A stretch of DNA of 64,000 nt. Source: Diplosphaera chodatii (taxonomy: Eukaryota > Chlorophyta > Trebouxiophyceae > Prasiolales > Stichococcaceae). The notes below the pieces were generated by a model, which had not been told where the DNA came from, ran no database searches, and saw only the letters and a program-made list of their open reading frames with translations. A program made the position numbers and the translations under genes. The stretch lies in contig JAALGY010000033.1 in the NCBI GenBank assembly GCA_032358165.1, positions 2,108,001 to 2,172,000 on the forward strand. The letters are read 5' to 3'. Shown here in pieces: positions 36,376 through 47,809 of this stretch (positions within the stretch are counted from its first letter, which is position 1; every line of letters starts with the position of its first letter).

Positions 36376-38110
36376 ATGGCTGGTGCGGCCGCCGCAGCGG
36401 GCGCCAGGCAGCTGGGCGCCCGCCAACAGCCGGGTGCAATTCCTGCCCACGCACGTGATGGGCACCGACTGCGGGCCTCAGGCTCTGCGTTGCAGCGGCA
36501 GCGACATCACCGGTAAGTCGCGGCGTCTTCGTTGATCCGTTGCTGGCACGCTGCGATCAGCTGTCGGAGTTGCATCTGCAGACAGTGCACCGCTTGCCGA
36601 CGTGTGCATTTCTGGTACCTCATCCGCGGTCTCAGACACCAACGCTTGATGCAAGTCACAATCATCATCGTTGAGAGCTCCGGGACTGATCCGATCGCTG
36701 CGCTGTCTGCGATCAGGCACATCGTCGCTGCCGCTGCAACAGCGGAGGTGGCGGCGCCGCCGCACAGCACCGCCAGGGCGTCGCCCAACCGGGCGGGGGC
36801 AGGCAGCCCCAGCAGCATGTCCAACCTGGCGACGTACCGCCTGCCGCAGCGGCGGCCGCAGCAGCGGTGGCTGGACGCGTGCATCCGGGAGGCGGTCGCC
36901 AACCTGGACGAGGCGCCCTTCCTGCAGGCCGCCAGCCTCGACCCGGAGCCCCACCTGGAGCGCTTCGCCGTGTCGGCGGCTGTCGGCGACGCTCCGCAGG
37001 TGTGCCCACTGCCGCCTGCGCTGCTTTGCATGGCTGCACCGATACCGGGCAACATGTGGCGGGAGCGCAGAGTGCATCAGTGCTGGCTACACATTCATCC
37101 TTATGAGGCTGAGGTGCTCGAGTCTGTGAAACTCACTGCCTATTCACTGCCTATTCTTTTTCCGTGCGCAGCTGTGGGACAGCATCGTGCGCCACCTCAG
37201 CCACTCGGGCACAGACATGCACTCGGTGCTGTACGTCTCGCCCGTGGTCCTCAGCGATGACGACGCTGCGGCCAGCGCCGTGTCATGCATGGCGGCAGCG
37301 GCGTGCGACACAGCACGCGAGGTCCTGACTGGCGTCGCGACAGGTGAACAACGTTGTTGTCGACACTGCCCATCCTGCACGCACAGCATGCTGGCCGCCT
37401 TGCCCACAGCAGGCTATGTTGGTGAAGCGCAAGCATTGCGCAGCGTCCTGAGCTGATGCGCCCACTCATCTTGCAGGCAGAGATGCGGGCCCTGTGCTCG
37501 AGGGCCGCATCGGCAGCTGCTGCGACGACCACCCGGCAGACATGGACCACAGCCACGGCCTGATGGGTCCGTCTGAACACTTTGACTCGTTCAGCTCCCT
37601 GGGCGTGTCGCTGGACAGCGCGCAGCACGCGGAGGCGTTCAAGCACGGCTACGCGAAGGCATCCCAGATTGTGCCGTACGCGCCGCTGCGGCACGGGGGC
37701 CACGAGCCCGCGCGCCCCGACCGCCTGCCAGAGGTGCGTCCGTTGACAGACCTGCTCACTCAAGTGCCCCTCCATCTGCGCTTGTGTCAACCCTACATCA
37801 TCTGCATTTGGATCATGTAGTATCAGGGATGCCAATGCTCATGTGCCGTCATGTGCTCGAAAGAGCCAGCGTGCTAATTAGCCTGCATGTTGCGCAGGGG
37901 CATGTGCGGGCGGGCAGCGCGAGCGATGGGCAGCTGCAGCGGCTGTGGGGCGTGGTCGTGCAGTCGCGCGAGCAGGGCGGCATGGAGGGCTGCTACGTGC
38001 TGAAGACCCTGTCCAGCACGGCCGCCGACTGCCAGTGCACCTCGTACACGCTCACCAAGATGTGCGAAGGCGAGCAGGCACACCAGGAACTGTCGCGCGC
38101 GTGCCTATAG
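36376..38110 (+). CDS. Unrecognised protein, possibly organelle-targeted
   Basis: The ATG at 36376 opens an Ala/Arg-rich head (MAGAAAAAGARQLGARQQPG) that could be a plastid or mitochondrial transit peptide. Later exons read VTIIIVESSGTDPIAALSAI, a Pro/Ser linker, TYRLPQRRPQQRWLDACIRE followed by AVANLDEAPFLQAAS, then LWDSIVRHLSHSGTDMHSVL. The next exon contains a His/Asp-rich patch (CCDDHPADMDHSHG) and SQIVPYAPLRHGGHEP. The last exon (from about 37900) ends with GCYVLKTLSSTAADCQCTSY, TLTKMC and stop TAG at 38110. Exon joins at 36508, 37000, 37735 and 37899 have good GT/AG sites and keep frame, which supports a real gene. I cannot assign a function. The Cys-rich C-terminus looks conserved in style. 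Confidence 0.6.
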
Positions 38111-38523
38111 TGACGACAGTGGCAGGGGCCAGTGCTGATAGAGTAGCGGCGGGGATTTAGCGTAGCCTACCCTCTGAAGCAGTAGGTAGCGCATGTTTGG
38201 CATTAAGCCAGGGGGAGACGCAGTTCAGACGAAACTGTATTCGACGTTCACTGTACCATCTGTATGGCTGCGCCAGCTTGCAGTGCAAGCCGGTGTAGTC
38301 GAGGCTAGCAACATGCAATGCGTTTGTGTTTGAACAGCGCTGCATACTGGGCTTCCGCTCGGGCTTGGCCTTCTGTTTTTGAGAGTGTGTGCGGCACTAC
38401 ATATGGACTTGTAAGGCATGAGCTGGCAGCTGCTATCACAGCCAGACGATCTCGTAGACTCCTCCTCACAGTGCACATGCATACTCTCACAGTCAGATCT
38501 CTCTATCAAATTGTACATGCAGC
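38111..38523. other. Convergent intergenic spacer
   Basis: Lies between the stops of the unrecognised gene (+) and the methyltransferase (-). A plus-strand TGTAA occurs near 38409, some 300 bases after the plus-strand stop. Nothing else seen. Confidence 0.4.
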
Positions 38524-39987
38524 TCAACTGAAGTTACCCTCAAAGTCCTCATTGGCCTCTTCGCCCGCCAGCATGTGGCTGTTGTACAGCCGCATCTGTG
38601 GCAATGACAAGCGCTGCTGCTGCCCGGAGAAGAGCCGCGGGACGGCTTCGCTGTCTGCCACCGGCATTTGCCGATGCTGTGATGCCATGGTATGGGTGAT
38701 GTCATCCTGGCCAGTGCCGCCTGGTGCGACGTCTGGCTGCGCATCGTGTTCAGCGCCTGGCTCAATCAGGCGGCCGAGCAAACCGGCCTGCGCCAGCCAT
38801 TCGGCGGCCTGCGCCCTGGTCGCGGGCGGCAGCTGGCCGACAAACAGGCTGTACAGCGCCGCCATGTTGGCAGCGTGCGCCAGCAGCATGCTGACCTGCT
38901 CCGGCCGCAGCCCAAGGTGGTTCAGACCCTGCACGCGCAGTGCATGCAAGGTGAGGCTGGTGCATGGGTGCCCCATCAAGGACTGAACTGCGCCTCGGCG
39001 ACGGATCCAGCGCTCCATTAAGCCTGCAGGCACGTGTACGCACCTGCAGCCCCCAGATGGACAGGCGGTCGCCGCGGTAGCCGGCCGCCTCCAGTGCCAT
39101 CCCAAAGTCACCCACATCGCCCTGCGCACGCCAAACGCAGCGTGTTATCAGTGACAGTTCGATGCTGTCATACAGCCATCCGCCCCACATGTGCACGAGA
39201 GCATGCGAGGGGTTCAGCAGACCTCGAGGTCGATGGGCACCCGGCGCAGCAGGCAGCCGGCCGGCACGGCGGCGCCCGCAGCCCTGAGCGCCTGCTCCGC
39301 CGCCGCGTGCACCTCCCCCGGCGCCAGCAGGAACAGCAGCGTGCCCGGCGGCCAGCCCAGCCGGAACGGCCGGGTGTCCATGCCGCATCCCAGCAGCACC
39401 ACCTGTGACATCAACCATGCAGAACGTGCGCGCCCATATGACTTTGCAGCATCAGTGCCACAACATTCCTACTGAGCACGCACCCTGCGGACAATGCTAC
39501 CGACACTCGCCTGTCTGTACTCCTGCCGCAGGTCCATGTTGACGATGTCAACGCCTCTGAGCAGCTGCTCATCCAGGAAGGCGGTCGCAGCGGCGTCGGC
39601 ATCTCCAACGGCGGACCTGCTCTCGCCATCAGCCTGCGCAATCACAAGCAAACATGTCAGCGCACGCAGAGCTCAACACAAATCCAGCAAGCATACGCAG
39701 TGGCGCTCGCGCCGTCGCCCGGAGCCGCAAAAACTCACGACCAGGGCCTCGGCGAACGGGTCCAGGAAGCGCGGCTCCGCCCTGTGCACCTCCGCCGCCC
39801 GCAACGCGGCCAGCTGCCGGCTCGCCTCCAGCGGAGGCAGCACACGTTGTTCTGGCGCTGCGTGGCAGGCCGTCGTCGAACATGTTCGCCGTTGACGGCA
39901 GCTGCGCCGGGCCGATTGCGCACTGATGGGTAGCGGCAGCAGCGACGGCTGCAAGTCTAGGTTTGCAGCATGCAGACGCATTTGCAT
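38524..39987 (-). CDS. SAM-dependent methyltransferase of the LCM/O-methyltransferase family
   Basis: The ATG at 39987 begins an Arg/Ser-rich head that could target an organelle. Then come VHRAEPRFLDPFAEALV, AFLDEQLLRGVDIVNMDLRQ and the SAM-binding motif VVLLGCGMDTRPFRLGWPPG. This is the glycine-rich block typical of the leucine carboxyl methyltransferase (PPM1) superfamily and of related bacterial O-methyltransferases. Next are RRVPIDLE, GDVGDFGMALEAAGYRGDRL with SIWGLQ, and GLNHLGLRPEQVSMLLAHAA. A tail rich in Gln and polar residues ends in TGA at 38524. In PPM1-like enzymes a Trp-containing EGL motif is common; here the matching place reads SIWGLQ. True LCMT1 methylates PP2A, but the organelle-like head and altered motifs argue for a different substrate, which I cannot name. 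Confidence 0.75.
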
Positions 39988-40358
39988 CAGCTTCTTGAAG
40001 ACATTGAGCTTTTTGTTGCCAAAAAAGCGGGTGATATCGGTCAGCAGATGGGCTCGAGCGTGGCAGAGAGGAGGCTGCAGCTAGACGTGCGGCAGCGCAG
40101 AGGGACTCCGGTCGTAGGAAGAATGCTGTGCCAGCGCTCACTATTCGCAACACAAAGTGACTTGCTGTATCTCGGTTGCTGTTGTATTATCTGGATGCTT
40201 CCGTGCAATGACGCTATAATGGTGCATGCGTGCATCGGGCGTGGTGAAGTGGGATGACGATGACTGATATTTGCAGTACATGCGCCGGTACCAAGCATCT
40301 GTTTGCAACTGTGGGGCCGAGCATGAAGCTACTTCTATGCCATGTCCAACGACGGCAC
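39988..40358. other. Spacer between tandem minus-strand genes
   Basis: A 371-base gap upstream of the methyltransferase and downstream of the coiled-coil/TPR gene. Expected to hold the methyltransferase promoter. No further feature seen. Confidence 0.4.
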
Positions 40359-43300
40359 TCAGGCGTCCTGCACGAGCATCGGCAGGGGTGCCAGGCCGCC
40401 CTCATCCCACAGCTCCGCCCTGCTGCGGTGCACGCCCACGCCTGTCGCGGAGGCCAGCTCCTCCACAAACGCCGCCACCACCCGCTGCACGACGTCGGGC
40501 TGCTGCCGTGTCGCTGCCACCTGCGGCAGCGGCCCATCCAGCGTGACGCTGCCATACGCCAAACGGGTACCTCACCGGCACATGCCAGCAAACACTGACA
40601 TGCAACAGCGTGGCGACACCAGCGGCAGAGGATGTGACGGCCTCACCCGCAGGCGCAGGTCCGAGGCGTCGGAGGGCGGCAGCTCCTCGAACCACTCCTC
40701 GGCGCGGCGCGTGAGGGCGGTCACGCCCCGGTGGCGCAGCCCCAGCCCCTGCTCGTGCTCCCGCACCGCCGCCTCCAGCAGCGCGACCGCCGATGCCGTG
40801 TGCCCGGTGGCGCGGTACCTGTTGACAGGGCCCTCTGGGAGTCAAGGGACTGCGCGGTCGAACAAGCGTCTGACATAGAATTGAGTGTCATCGCAACTCT
40901 GCTCGAGATAGCAGACCTTGCGGAATGCTTGGCTCCGTGGGTGACCCCGCCTGACACAGCATCAGAAACACGTTGCACACGGCTTAGAGCCTTGCCAGGT
41001 CCCAACAAGCACGGGCACCTGGCGGCCACGCGGGACAGGATGCGCAGCGCCCGCTCCCTGGTCGCGACTTCCTGCTGCCGCCGCTCGTCGCCGCCGCCGG
41101 CCAGCACGTCCACCAGTGCCCCCAGCTCCGGCAGCAGGCCTGCGGGTGTTCGAAAGCACACCAAGTGAGGCGCGACTCCAAGTGATGGAGTCTGCAGGCA
41201 TTCAAGTTCATGTGTGCAAAGGGGCAAGTTTTGAGGGTGGCATGCGGCTGGCAACACACACTCACTGGGGTGCTCGGCGCTGCCGACCCACTCCTGCTTC
41301 AGCGCCAGCGCCTTGTCCAGCAGCTGCATCGCACGGGCGGCGCCGCCGGCCCCGCTCATGGCCGCCGTCGCCGCCACGTTGCGCAGCGCCCACACCCGCT
41401 CCGGCACCGGCGTCGCCGCCTCCCGGGCCGCGGCGCGGTCCGCCGCCAGCTCCGAGGCATCGGGCCACTCCTCCGCCACCAGCGACGCCGCCAGCGCCGC
41501 CTGCGCGGCCGAGCACCAACCAGAGTCTTCGGAGGCGTTCTCCGGCTGTGCTGGCTCATCTGTGACCAGCCTCCTTGCATCACCTTGCACAACTGCCTGC
41601 GCCAGCGCTGCGGTGATGGGCTCGTTTTCAATGTGTGTTTGTTCAACATGTGTTTGCGAAGCGAGAGAAAGTCTGCACTCCTCGATGATGAAAAGCAACC
41701 TTGCCATGTGCATGCATGCCTCATGATGCTGCTGCTGACAAAAGCAGGCCATGTTATTTGCACCTCACAATGTCTCGGACTACCTTGTCGCAGCCGGGCC
41801 AGCATGGGTGCCAAAGCATGCCTTTATGACGCGTCTGAATGCATTCGGAGGCACATCAGCTCCGGCAGCTGCAACACCCCCTCACCTCTGCGGCGCGCTG
41901 CCGCTCCTGGCGGGCGGCGCGAGCGGCTCGGGACATGTTGGCCTCCGCCAGCTGGCGCACCATGTCCCCCACCGGCTGCCCTGTTCCCAGCGCCGCGTCC
42001 ACGAACGCCGCCAGCGGCGTCAATGAGTCCTGCGCAGTGCGCGCGGCAGCGTTGAAGCGTGCGGCTAGCACAGGCAGACGGTACATTGCCATGGCCAGAG
42101 CCGCGAAGCTGCTGCTCTGGCACCCACGCAGAAAGAATTCCTGTTCCAGTGCACACTGCCTAACACTAGGTTGCTTGAAAACTGTCATCCCACCTGTGGC
42201 GCATCTGCGGTCAGCTCCTGGAGCACCTCGCGCAGCAGCGCGATGGCTGAGTCGAGGCTGGCGGGCATGTCGGTCGGCCGCGTCGTCTGCATGCGCCCCA
42301 GAAAGTGCGCCGCGCCCAGCACCGCCCCCAGGTGGGGCGGCGCGGGGGCCGCCAGGTCCTGTGCGTGACAAGGTCCGGCGAATGTGACATGCATGGACAG
42401 GCGGCAAGGGTTGAGATGAAGCATGCCCCTGCAGAGTATGAAAGAACTGATGCATGCGTGCCAGTGCCCGCATCCATGCTCAGCACACATCAACCATAGC
42501 AGCCAGTGCCCCGGCGCGCAGCCGCTGCCGCCGCGCCGCACCTGGTGCAGCCAGCGCTCCTCGTCCTCCATGACGGCGGACAGCGCGGCGGCGGCGTCGT
42601 CCAGGCGGCCCGCCCCCACCGCCTCGATCGCGCGGTCCAGGCGGCTGCTGACGCGGCCGGGGTGCCCCGCCGGCAGCACCCCCCGCTCCGTGCGCACCTG
42701 CCGCCGGCGTCACGCAGCGTTGCGCGGTGTGCCGTCCAGCTGGTTCCCGACCAAGCATCAAAGATGGAATGTGTAGCGGGCTGCGCGAGTCGGGCGCGTG
42801 GCGGGCGGTGAACTGCGGACCTGGAGGGGCGCCTGCGCGGGGGCCACGCGCTCCGCGGCGGCGTCCAGGTGGCGGTGCAGGGCCTGCGACGCGACGGCGA
42901 CGGCGCGGCCGGCCGCCACGCTCATCCAGTGCTGCAGCTCCACCTCGTCCATGTGCTCCAGGGGGCCCTGCAGGGGCCCCGGAGCCTCGTCGGCGGGCGT
43001 CCCCAGCACGCTCCACCCACCAAAAGCATGGCGGCACCTGTCCTTGCCAGGACTCCCGGCAGCATGCCCAGCCGGCTCTCCCCTTGCAACCCGGTGTGAG
43101 CAGCCCCGTCCTGCGCTGGGGTGTGGCCGGGCGGGCGCACCTCGCCCATCATGGCCTGCAGCCGCATAGTGGAGGCGTAGCCGCCGGCCGCCGCCCGCGC
43201 CGCCGCGCCCGCCAGCGCGGTGGCCCCCTCCCGCGCGTGCTCTATGGACGCGAACAGCCCCGTCGCGTGGGAGGGCGCGTCGCTGACGGCGGTGCCCAGC

Positions 43301-45049
43301 GTCACGCCTAGCTGCAGCAGCGCCTCCCGCGGCAGCCGCTCCGCCGTGCGGGCGCCCTGCACACGGGCCCCAGCAGCGCAGGGTCACGGCCGCCGGCCGC
43401 GAGGCTCTGGTGGGGCATCAGGACCATTTCAACATTGCGGGGCAGCTTGTTCGAACAGGTGCCAGCAGGTGGGCAGGCAACCTCACCCAAAGGTGTCTCT
43501 CCTGTACACAAGCCCTCAAACACACCTGCGGGGGCTTGTCAATGCTGGCGCTGCCCTCCAGCTTCACGGCAAACCGCCGGGCCAGCTTGTCCAGTGCGCG
43601 GCGCTCTGCCTCCTTGGCCGCCACTGCTTCTGCCTGCAACCGCTGCTCTTCTGCTTCCTTCGCTTTCTGTTCCGCTTCCAGCTGCCGCTGCCGCTCGGCG
43701 TCTGCCCTGCAGCGGTCCGCAACACACTTTAAAGGCCTTGCAGTCTGATGCTGCTGCGAATCGTGTTCTGACGTGACTCCGCATCAAGCACACCCATGCA
43801 GGAACCGCACCAGGAAGGTTGACACATGAGTTTCCCACCTGCGCTGCGCCTCGCGCTCAGCTGCCAGCTGGATCTCGCGCGCCTCCCGCTCCCGCTGCGC
43901 TGCGGCCGTCTTCTCCGCCAGCAGTGCCGCGCTCGCAGCCTCTGCCTCCTCAAACGCCTTGCGCCTGCTCAGGTGTCAACGCCATCAGCGCCTCAGAAGC
44001 ATGTTGCCTAAGGCAGATACTGGCATGTCGTCTTGTCTAACGACATCACGACAGACGGCACGCTCTCGCGCCAACACATCTCTGCATGAAAGTGGCTGGA
44101 CACTTGCCGGGCTGCCGCTGCCTCGTCCGAGCGGCGCTTGGCCTCGGCGGCCTCCGCTGCGCGCTGCTGCTCCCGGCGGACCCGCTCCGCCTCCCTTGCC
44201 GTTGCCTCCTCCTGGGCCTTTGCAAGCCTGCATGGTGCAAGGCTGCGGTTGCCCGCGTTCCATGGCCGAAAGAACATGCAGCTGCCAACGATTGCTCCCA
44301 GCTCAGCAGCTAATGGTCACCTCTCAGCGGCCTCTGCTGCCTTCGCCGCGGCTTCCCGCTGCTCGTACTCACGGCGGGCCTTGAACAGCTGCTGGTCGTT
44401 GATGAGTGCTTCCATGCTGATATCCTGCAGATCAGTGGCCGCATGCATCTTGCACCTGCCTGAACCCGGAATTAACATGCAGCAGGTACAGTGAGAAGTT
44501 GCATCACATGTCACATGGTGCAAGCCTCATGGCAAGCACCTGCGATCGTAGATCGAACGCTGCCTGCTCGGTATGGCGCCGGCTGAGGCGGATGGACAGC
44601 AGCACGACGAGTGCCCACACGAACCCGCTGGTGGATGTCAGCAGGCTATCTGGCGGCACCTGCGGTGCCTGCTGCTGTGGCGCTGCCGGAGCTGCAGTGA
44701 CCTGCTGCCAGCCGCCGCCGCCGCTTCCAGTATGCTGATGATGCGATGCTGACGTTGCTGCGCTTGGCTGTGAGGCACTCTGATCGACGTCCAAAGTCCC
44801 GCCATCTGAGGCCTGGGCGCCCATGGCCTGATCCGACTCGCTATGCAGTTCTGCCCATGCAGGCTCTGCTGAAGACGAGTCTGCTGACGCAGAGTGCTGG
44901 TGCTGACTCGTGCAGCGTACCAGGCTCTCTTTCCGGTCCTGCCTGCGCATCGCCTGGGTGGCCGAGGCGGCATGGCGGCGGCAGATGCATGCATGTGGCA
45001 GCGCACTGGCAGCCGAGCAGCAATGATAGCTCTCTGCAAAGTGCCGCAT
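40359..45049 (-). CDS. Membrane-anchored coiled-coil protein with TPR-like repeats
   Basis: A long gene of unknown function. The likely ATG at 45049 gives a basic/Ala/Cys-rich head compatible with an organelle presequence. A Ser/Gln/His-rich stretch follows, then one membrane helix ([18 protein letters not shown]). Several exons from 44430 to 43525 then form an almost pure Ala/Glu/Arg coiled coil (for example [19 protein letters not shown] and [19 protein letters not shown]), closing with [20 protein letters not shown]. An intron 43524-43364 joins it in frame to [20 protein letters not shown]. The remaining exons are Ala-rich helices resembling kinesin-light-chain TPRs: [60 protein letters not shown] and [20 protein letters not shown]. 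Stop TGA is at 40359. TPRs suggest a scaffold or receptor role. It might still be two genes, but I see no stop and start between the halves. Confidence 0.65.
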
Positions 45050-45895
45050 GGCGGGGGGAATGATAGCCGGCCAGTCACGTGAAATTCGGTGTTGCACGTG
45101 TCACGCTGTGCTGCTGCACATGAGCACATGCGCAGGTGGCGCAGCTGCCACAACCAGCAATGATTGCTGCGGCGACCGTCGATGATCAAAAAGTGCTGAT
45201 GAATACTGCAGTGGAGGTCTGTTGTATGCAGCAACGGCCACGACTGGTGTCCACAATGAATGCATGCTCTACGCTGCCGTGCCGCGTGTTGGCTACTTAA
45301 CTCGGCTTGGATTGTTGCTTTGTTGGCGGGTTGCTCATCCCCCCTGACAGTCAAGTAGCGCTTTCGCATTGTGCCGCAAAGTTTCGCACTGTGTCGTTGT
45401 CTGTCTTGTATGCTGGATAGCACTGGAGTGCGGGTACTGCAGACTCTGTGTTGGTGCTTGGGACGCATTTCGACGCTGATCAGCCCCTGCTGATTGCTGA
45501 TCGGCCTGCTGTACACCCACAAGCAGCTGAGACTCACAAAGAGGTCACCAGCAGCTGATCCTGCTCGTCGAAGCACCGTCCACACGATTGCTGGCGGAAG
45601 CTTGTCAGATACTCCAGTCCCAGCTGCAGGTGAGGTGCATTAATGCTGTGGCTCTGCCACTATTGTTGTCAGCACGATTTCGCTGTGAACAGCGGCACAG
45701 TGTTGGTGTGCTCACCGGATATCGTTGCATGTCAGATGTTGTGCCTCAGCAGCACCGAGAGACCAAGTAGTTGCAGCATGTTGCGGACATAATGATGTAT
45801 GAGCTCTGCGGTAACATGTGGCGCACGTCATGTCACAAAACCATCTGACCGCTGTCACCTACAGGCTTGTACCGCTCACACAGCCATCTCCAGTC
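45050..45895. other. Divergent promoter region
   Basis: 846 bases between the starts of the coiled-coil/TPR gene (-) and coatomer epsilon (+). An open minus-strand frame spans much of it but shows no protein-like composition. I see no defined element. Confidence 0.4.
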
Positions 45896-47595
45896 ATGTC
45901 GGCGCCCGACCTGTTATTCGCTGTGCGCAACAACTTCTACCTGGGCGCCTACCAGCATGCGATCAGCGAGGCGTCCGACCTAGAGAGCCTCGAGGAAGCG
46001 GATAAGTTAGAGCGGGACATCTTTGTGTACCGCTCATACATCGAGCTGGGCAGCTATGAGGTGGGTGGTAGAGCAGTCTGCAGGGCCTTGGACTCACGCA
46101 GATGGTCGTATGCATGGCAGATGGAGTGTCTAGCAGACGGTGCAAATGGAGGCCTTTGACCCCCATGCCTCCCTCTGCTGTCGTGCAGCTGGTCATCAAC
46201 GAGATCTCCAGCAGTGCGCCACAAGCGTTGCAGGCAGTGAAGCTGCTGGCGCAATACCAGGGCGGCAAGCTGCCCAAGGTGTGCCCGCATTTGTTGCCAG
46301 CACCGATTGCATGGCCTGTGCCACAGACAGTGAGTCACTACAAGTAGGGCGTGCGACCACATCACTGGTGTCCAGGTCCACACTATGTCACGGGACGTGC
46401 GGTGCAGGAGGAGGTGCTGGCCACCACCAAGGACTGGCTGGCGGACCCGGCGGTGGCGCACAACGCCTCGGTGCTGCTGGTCGCGGGCATCATCTACACC
46501 AACGAGGGCGACTACGTGGAGGCGCTCAAGGCCCTGCACGGCGGCGAGCTGCTGGAAATGTAAGGACACGCCGCTGGGTGCCATGTCATGCCATAATTGG
46601 ACTGTATTCCTGGCGCCCTGAACCAGAGGTGGCAGCAGAGGCCGTGTGCGTCTGTCACCCATGCAGTTCTCATGTGGACCTGCACCTTTTTGCCATGCCA
46701 GTGTCTGTAAAGCGTGATATGTGCTGGGCAGGATGGCGGTGTCGGTGCTGAACTACCTGCGGATACACCGGGTGGACCAGGCGGAGAAGCAGGTGCGCGC
46801 GATGTCGGCGGTCGACGACGACGCCACCATCACGCAGCTCGCCACTGCCTGCGTGAACATCTTCCTGGTGCGCTGCCTGCCGCGCCTGCTGCTGGCTGGC
46901 GCTTCTTCGGTCAGTGTTCTGCTGCTGTGCCGCCAGCAAGGAGTCAGCGGGACCTCGTGGCAAAGGTCTCTGGTCGTTTGCAGGGCGGCAGCAAGGTGCA
47001 GGATGCCTCCTACATCTACCAGGAGCTGGGAGACAAGTACACCTGGACGGTGAGTGCGTCCGCAGTGGGAGGACAGCATCACACACCATCAGATTGCAGC
47101 TTCACCATGTTACACTGCGACTTGCTTTCCATACCACACGCGTTTTGTGCACACACACATGCCAGCAACCAAGTGGTACGTGCAGACGCGGCTGCTCAAT
47201 GGGGCGGCCACCTGCAACATGGCAATGGGGCGGTGGGAGGAGGCGGAGAGCCAGCTGCAAGAGGCATTCGAGAAGGATGCCAAGAGCGCCGAAACGCTGG
47301 CCAACCTGGTCACAATCTCGCTGCACCAGGGCAAGCCCGCCTCACGCTACCTCAAGTGAGGCACCCACTGCAGCTGCATGCTGTATGGTGTGTCCACTGC
47401 TGTGGTTGAAGCGGAGTGTTGCACACCTGGCGTGCATTGGTTTCACAAGTTGCGGCATGGTCTCACGATGCAATGTTTCTGCAACGCAGTCAGCTGAAGA
47501 CCGTGGCGCCGGATCATATTGCAGTGCAGCAGGCGAGTGCGGCGGAGGACGCATTCACACGAGCAGCCAACAACTATGCTGTGGCTGCTGCATGA
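45896..47595 (+). CDS. COPE: Coatomer subunit epsilon
   Basis: Part of the COPI coat that carries Golgi-to-ER and intra-Golgi vesicles; epsilon binds alpha-COP. Seven exons fit in perfect phase: 45896-46060, 46189-46278, 46408-46559, 46732-46867, 46984-47049, 47174-47355 and 47490-47595. They encode 298 residues, close to the roughly 300 of animal and plant proteins. The start MSAPDLLFAVRNNFYLGAYQ is the classical epsilon-COP opening. The TPR-like helices follow: LQAVKLLAQYQGGKLPK, NASVLLVAGIIYTNEGDYVE, LNYLRIHRVDQAEKQVRAMS, YIYQELGDKYTWT, ATCNMAMGRWEEAESQLQEA and the C-terminal FTRAANNYAVAAA. No defect is visible. Confidence 0.95.
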
Positions 47596-47809
47596 GACGC
47601 AGTGGACATTGCCAAATAAGGTCCACCCATCAGGTCGTGGCAAGGCTACCATTTGCAGCTCTGCCACTATCGCCAGTGCATACATAGGGAAGTCAGTGGA
47701 GCTTGAGTGAACTGGTTCAGTAGTGGCACGCACTGGCTTGATGACAGCATTCACACAAATGCACACACTCACGCATAACGCTGAATCAGAGCAGCGCAGA
47801 CGTTCCACC

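Noticed and set aside
38524..39987. Calling the methyltransferase LCMT1 (PP2A methyltransferase)
   Set aside because: The SAM-binding block fits the superfamily, but the organelle-like N-terminus and unclear C-terminal motifs do not justify the specific name.
41210..42055. Long plus-strand frame of 281 codons
   Set aside because: It is antisense to Ala-rich TPR exons of the minus-strand gene at 40359-45049; composition is Arg/Pro/Ala shadow type and it crosses that gene's splice sites.
40359..45049. Idea that the coiled-coil/TPR gene is MIC60 (mitofilin)
   Set aside because: Presequence, TM helix and coiled coil fit, but I see no mitofilin C-terminal signature, and the KLC-like TPR helices do not belong to that family.
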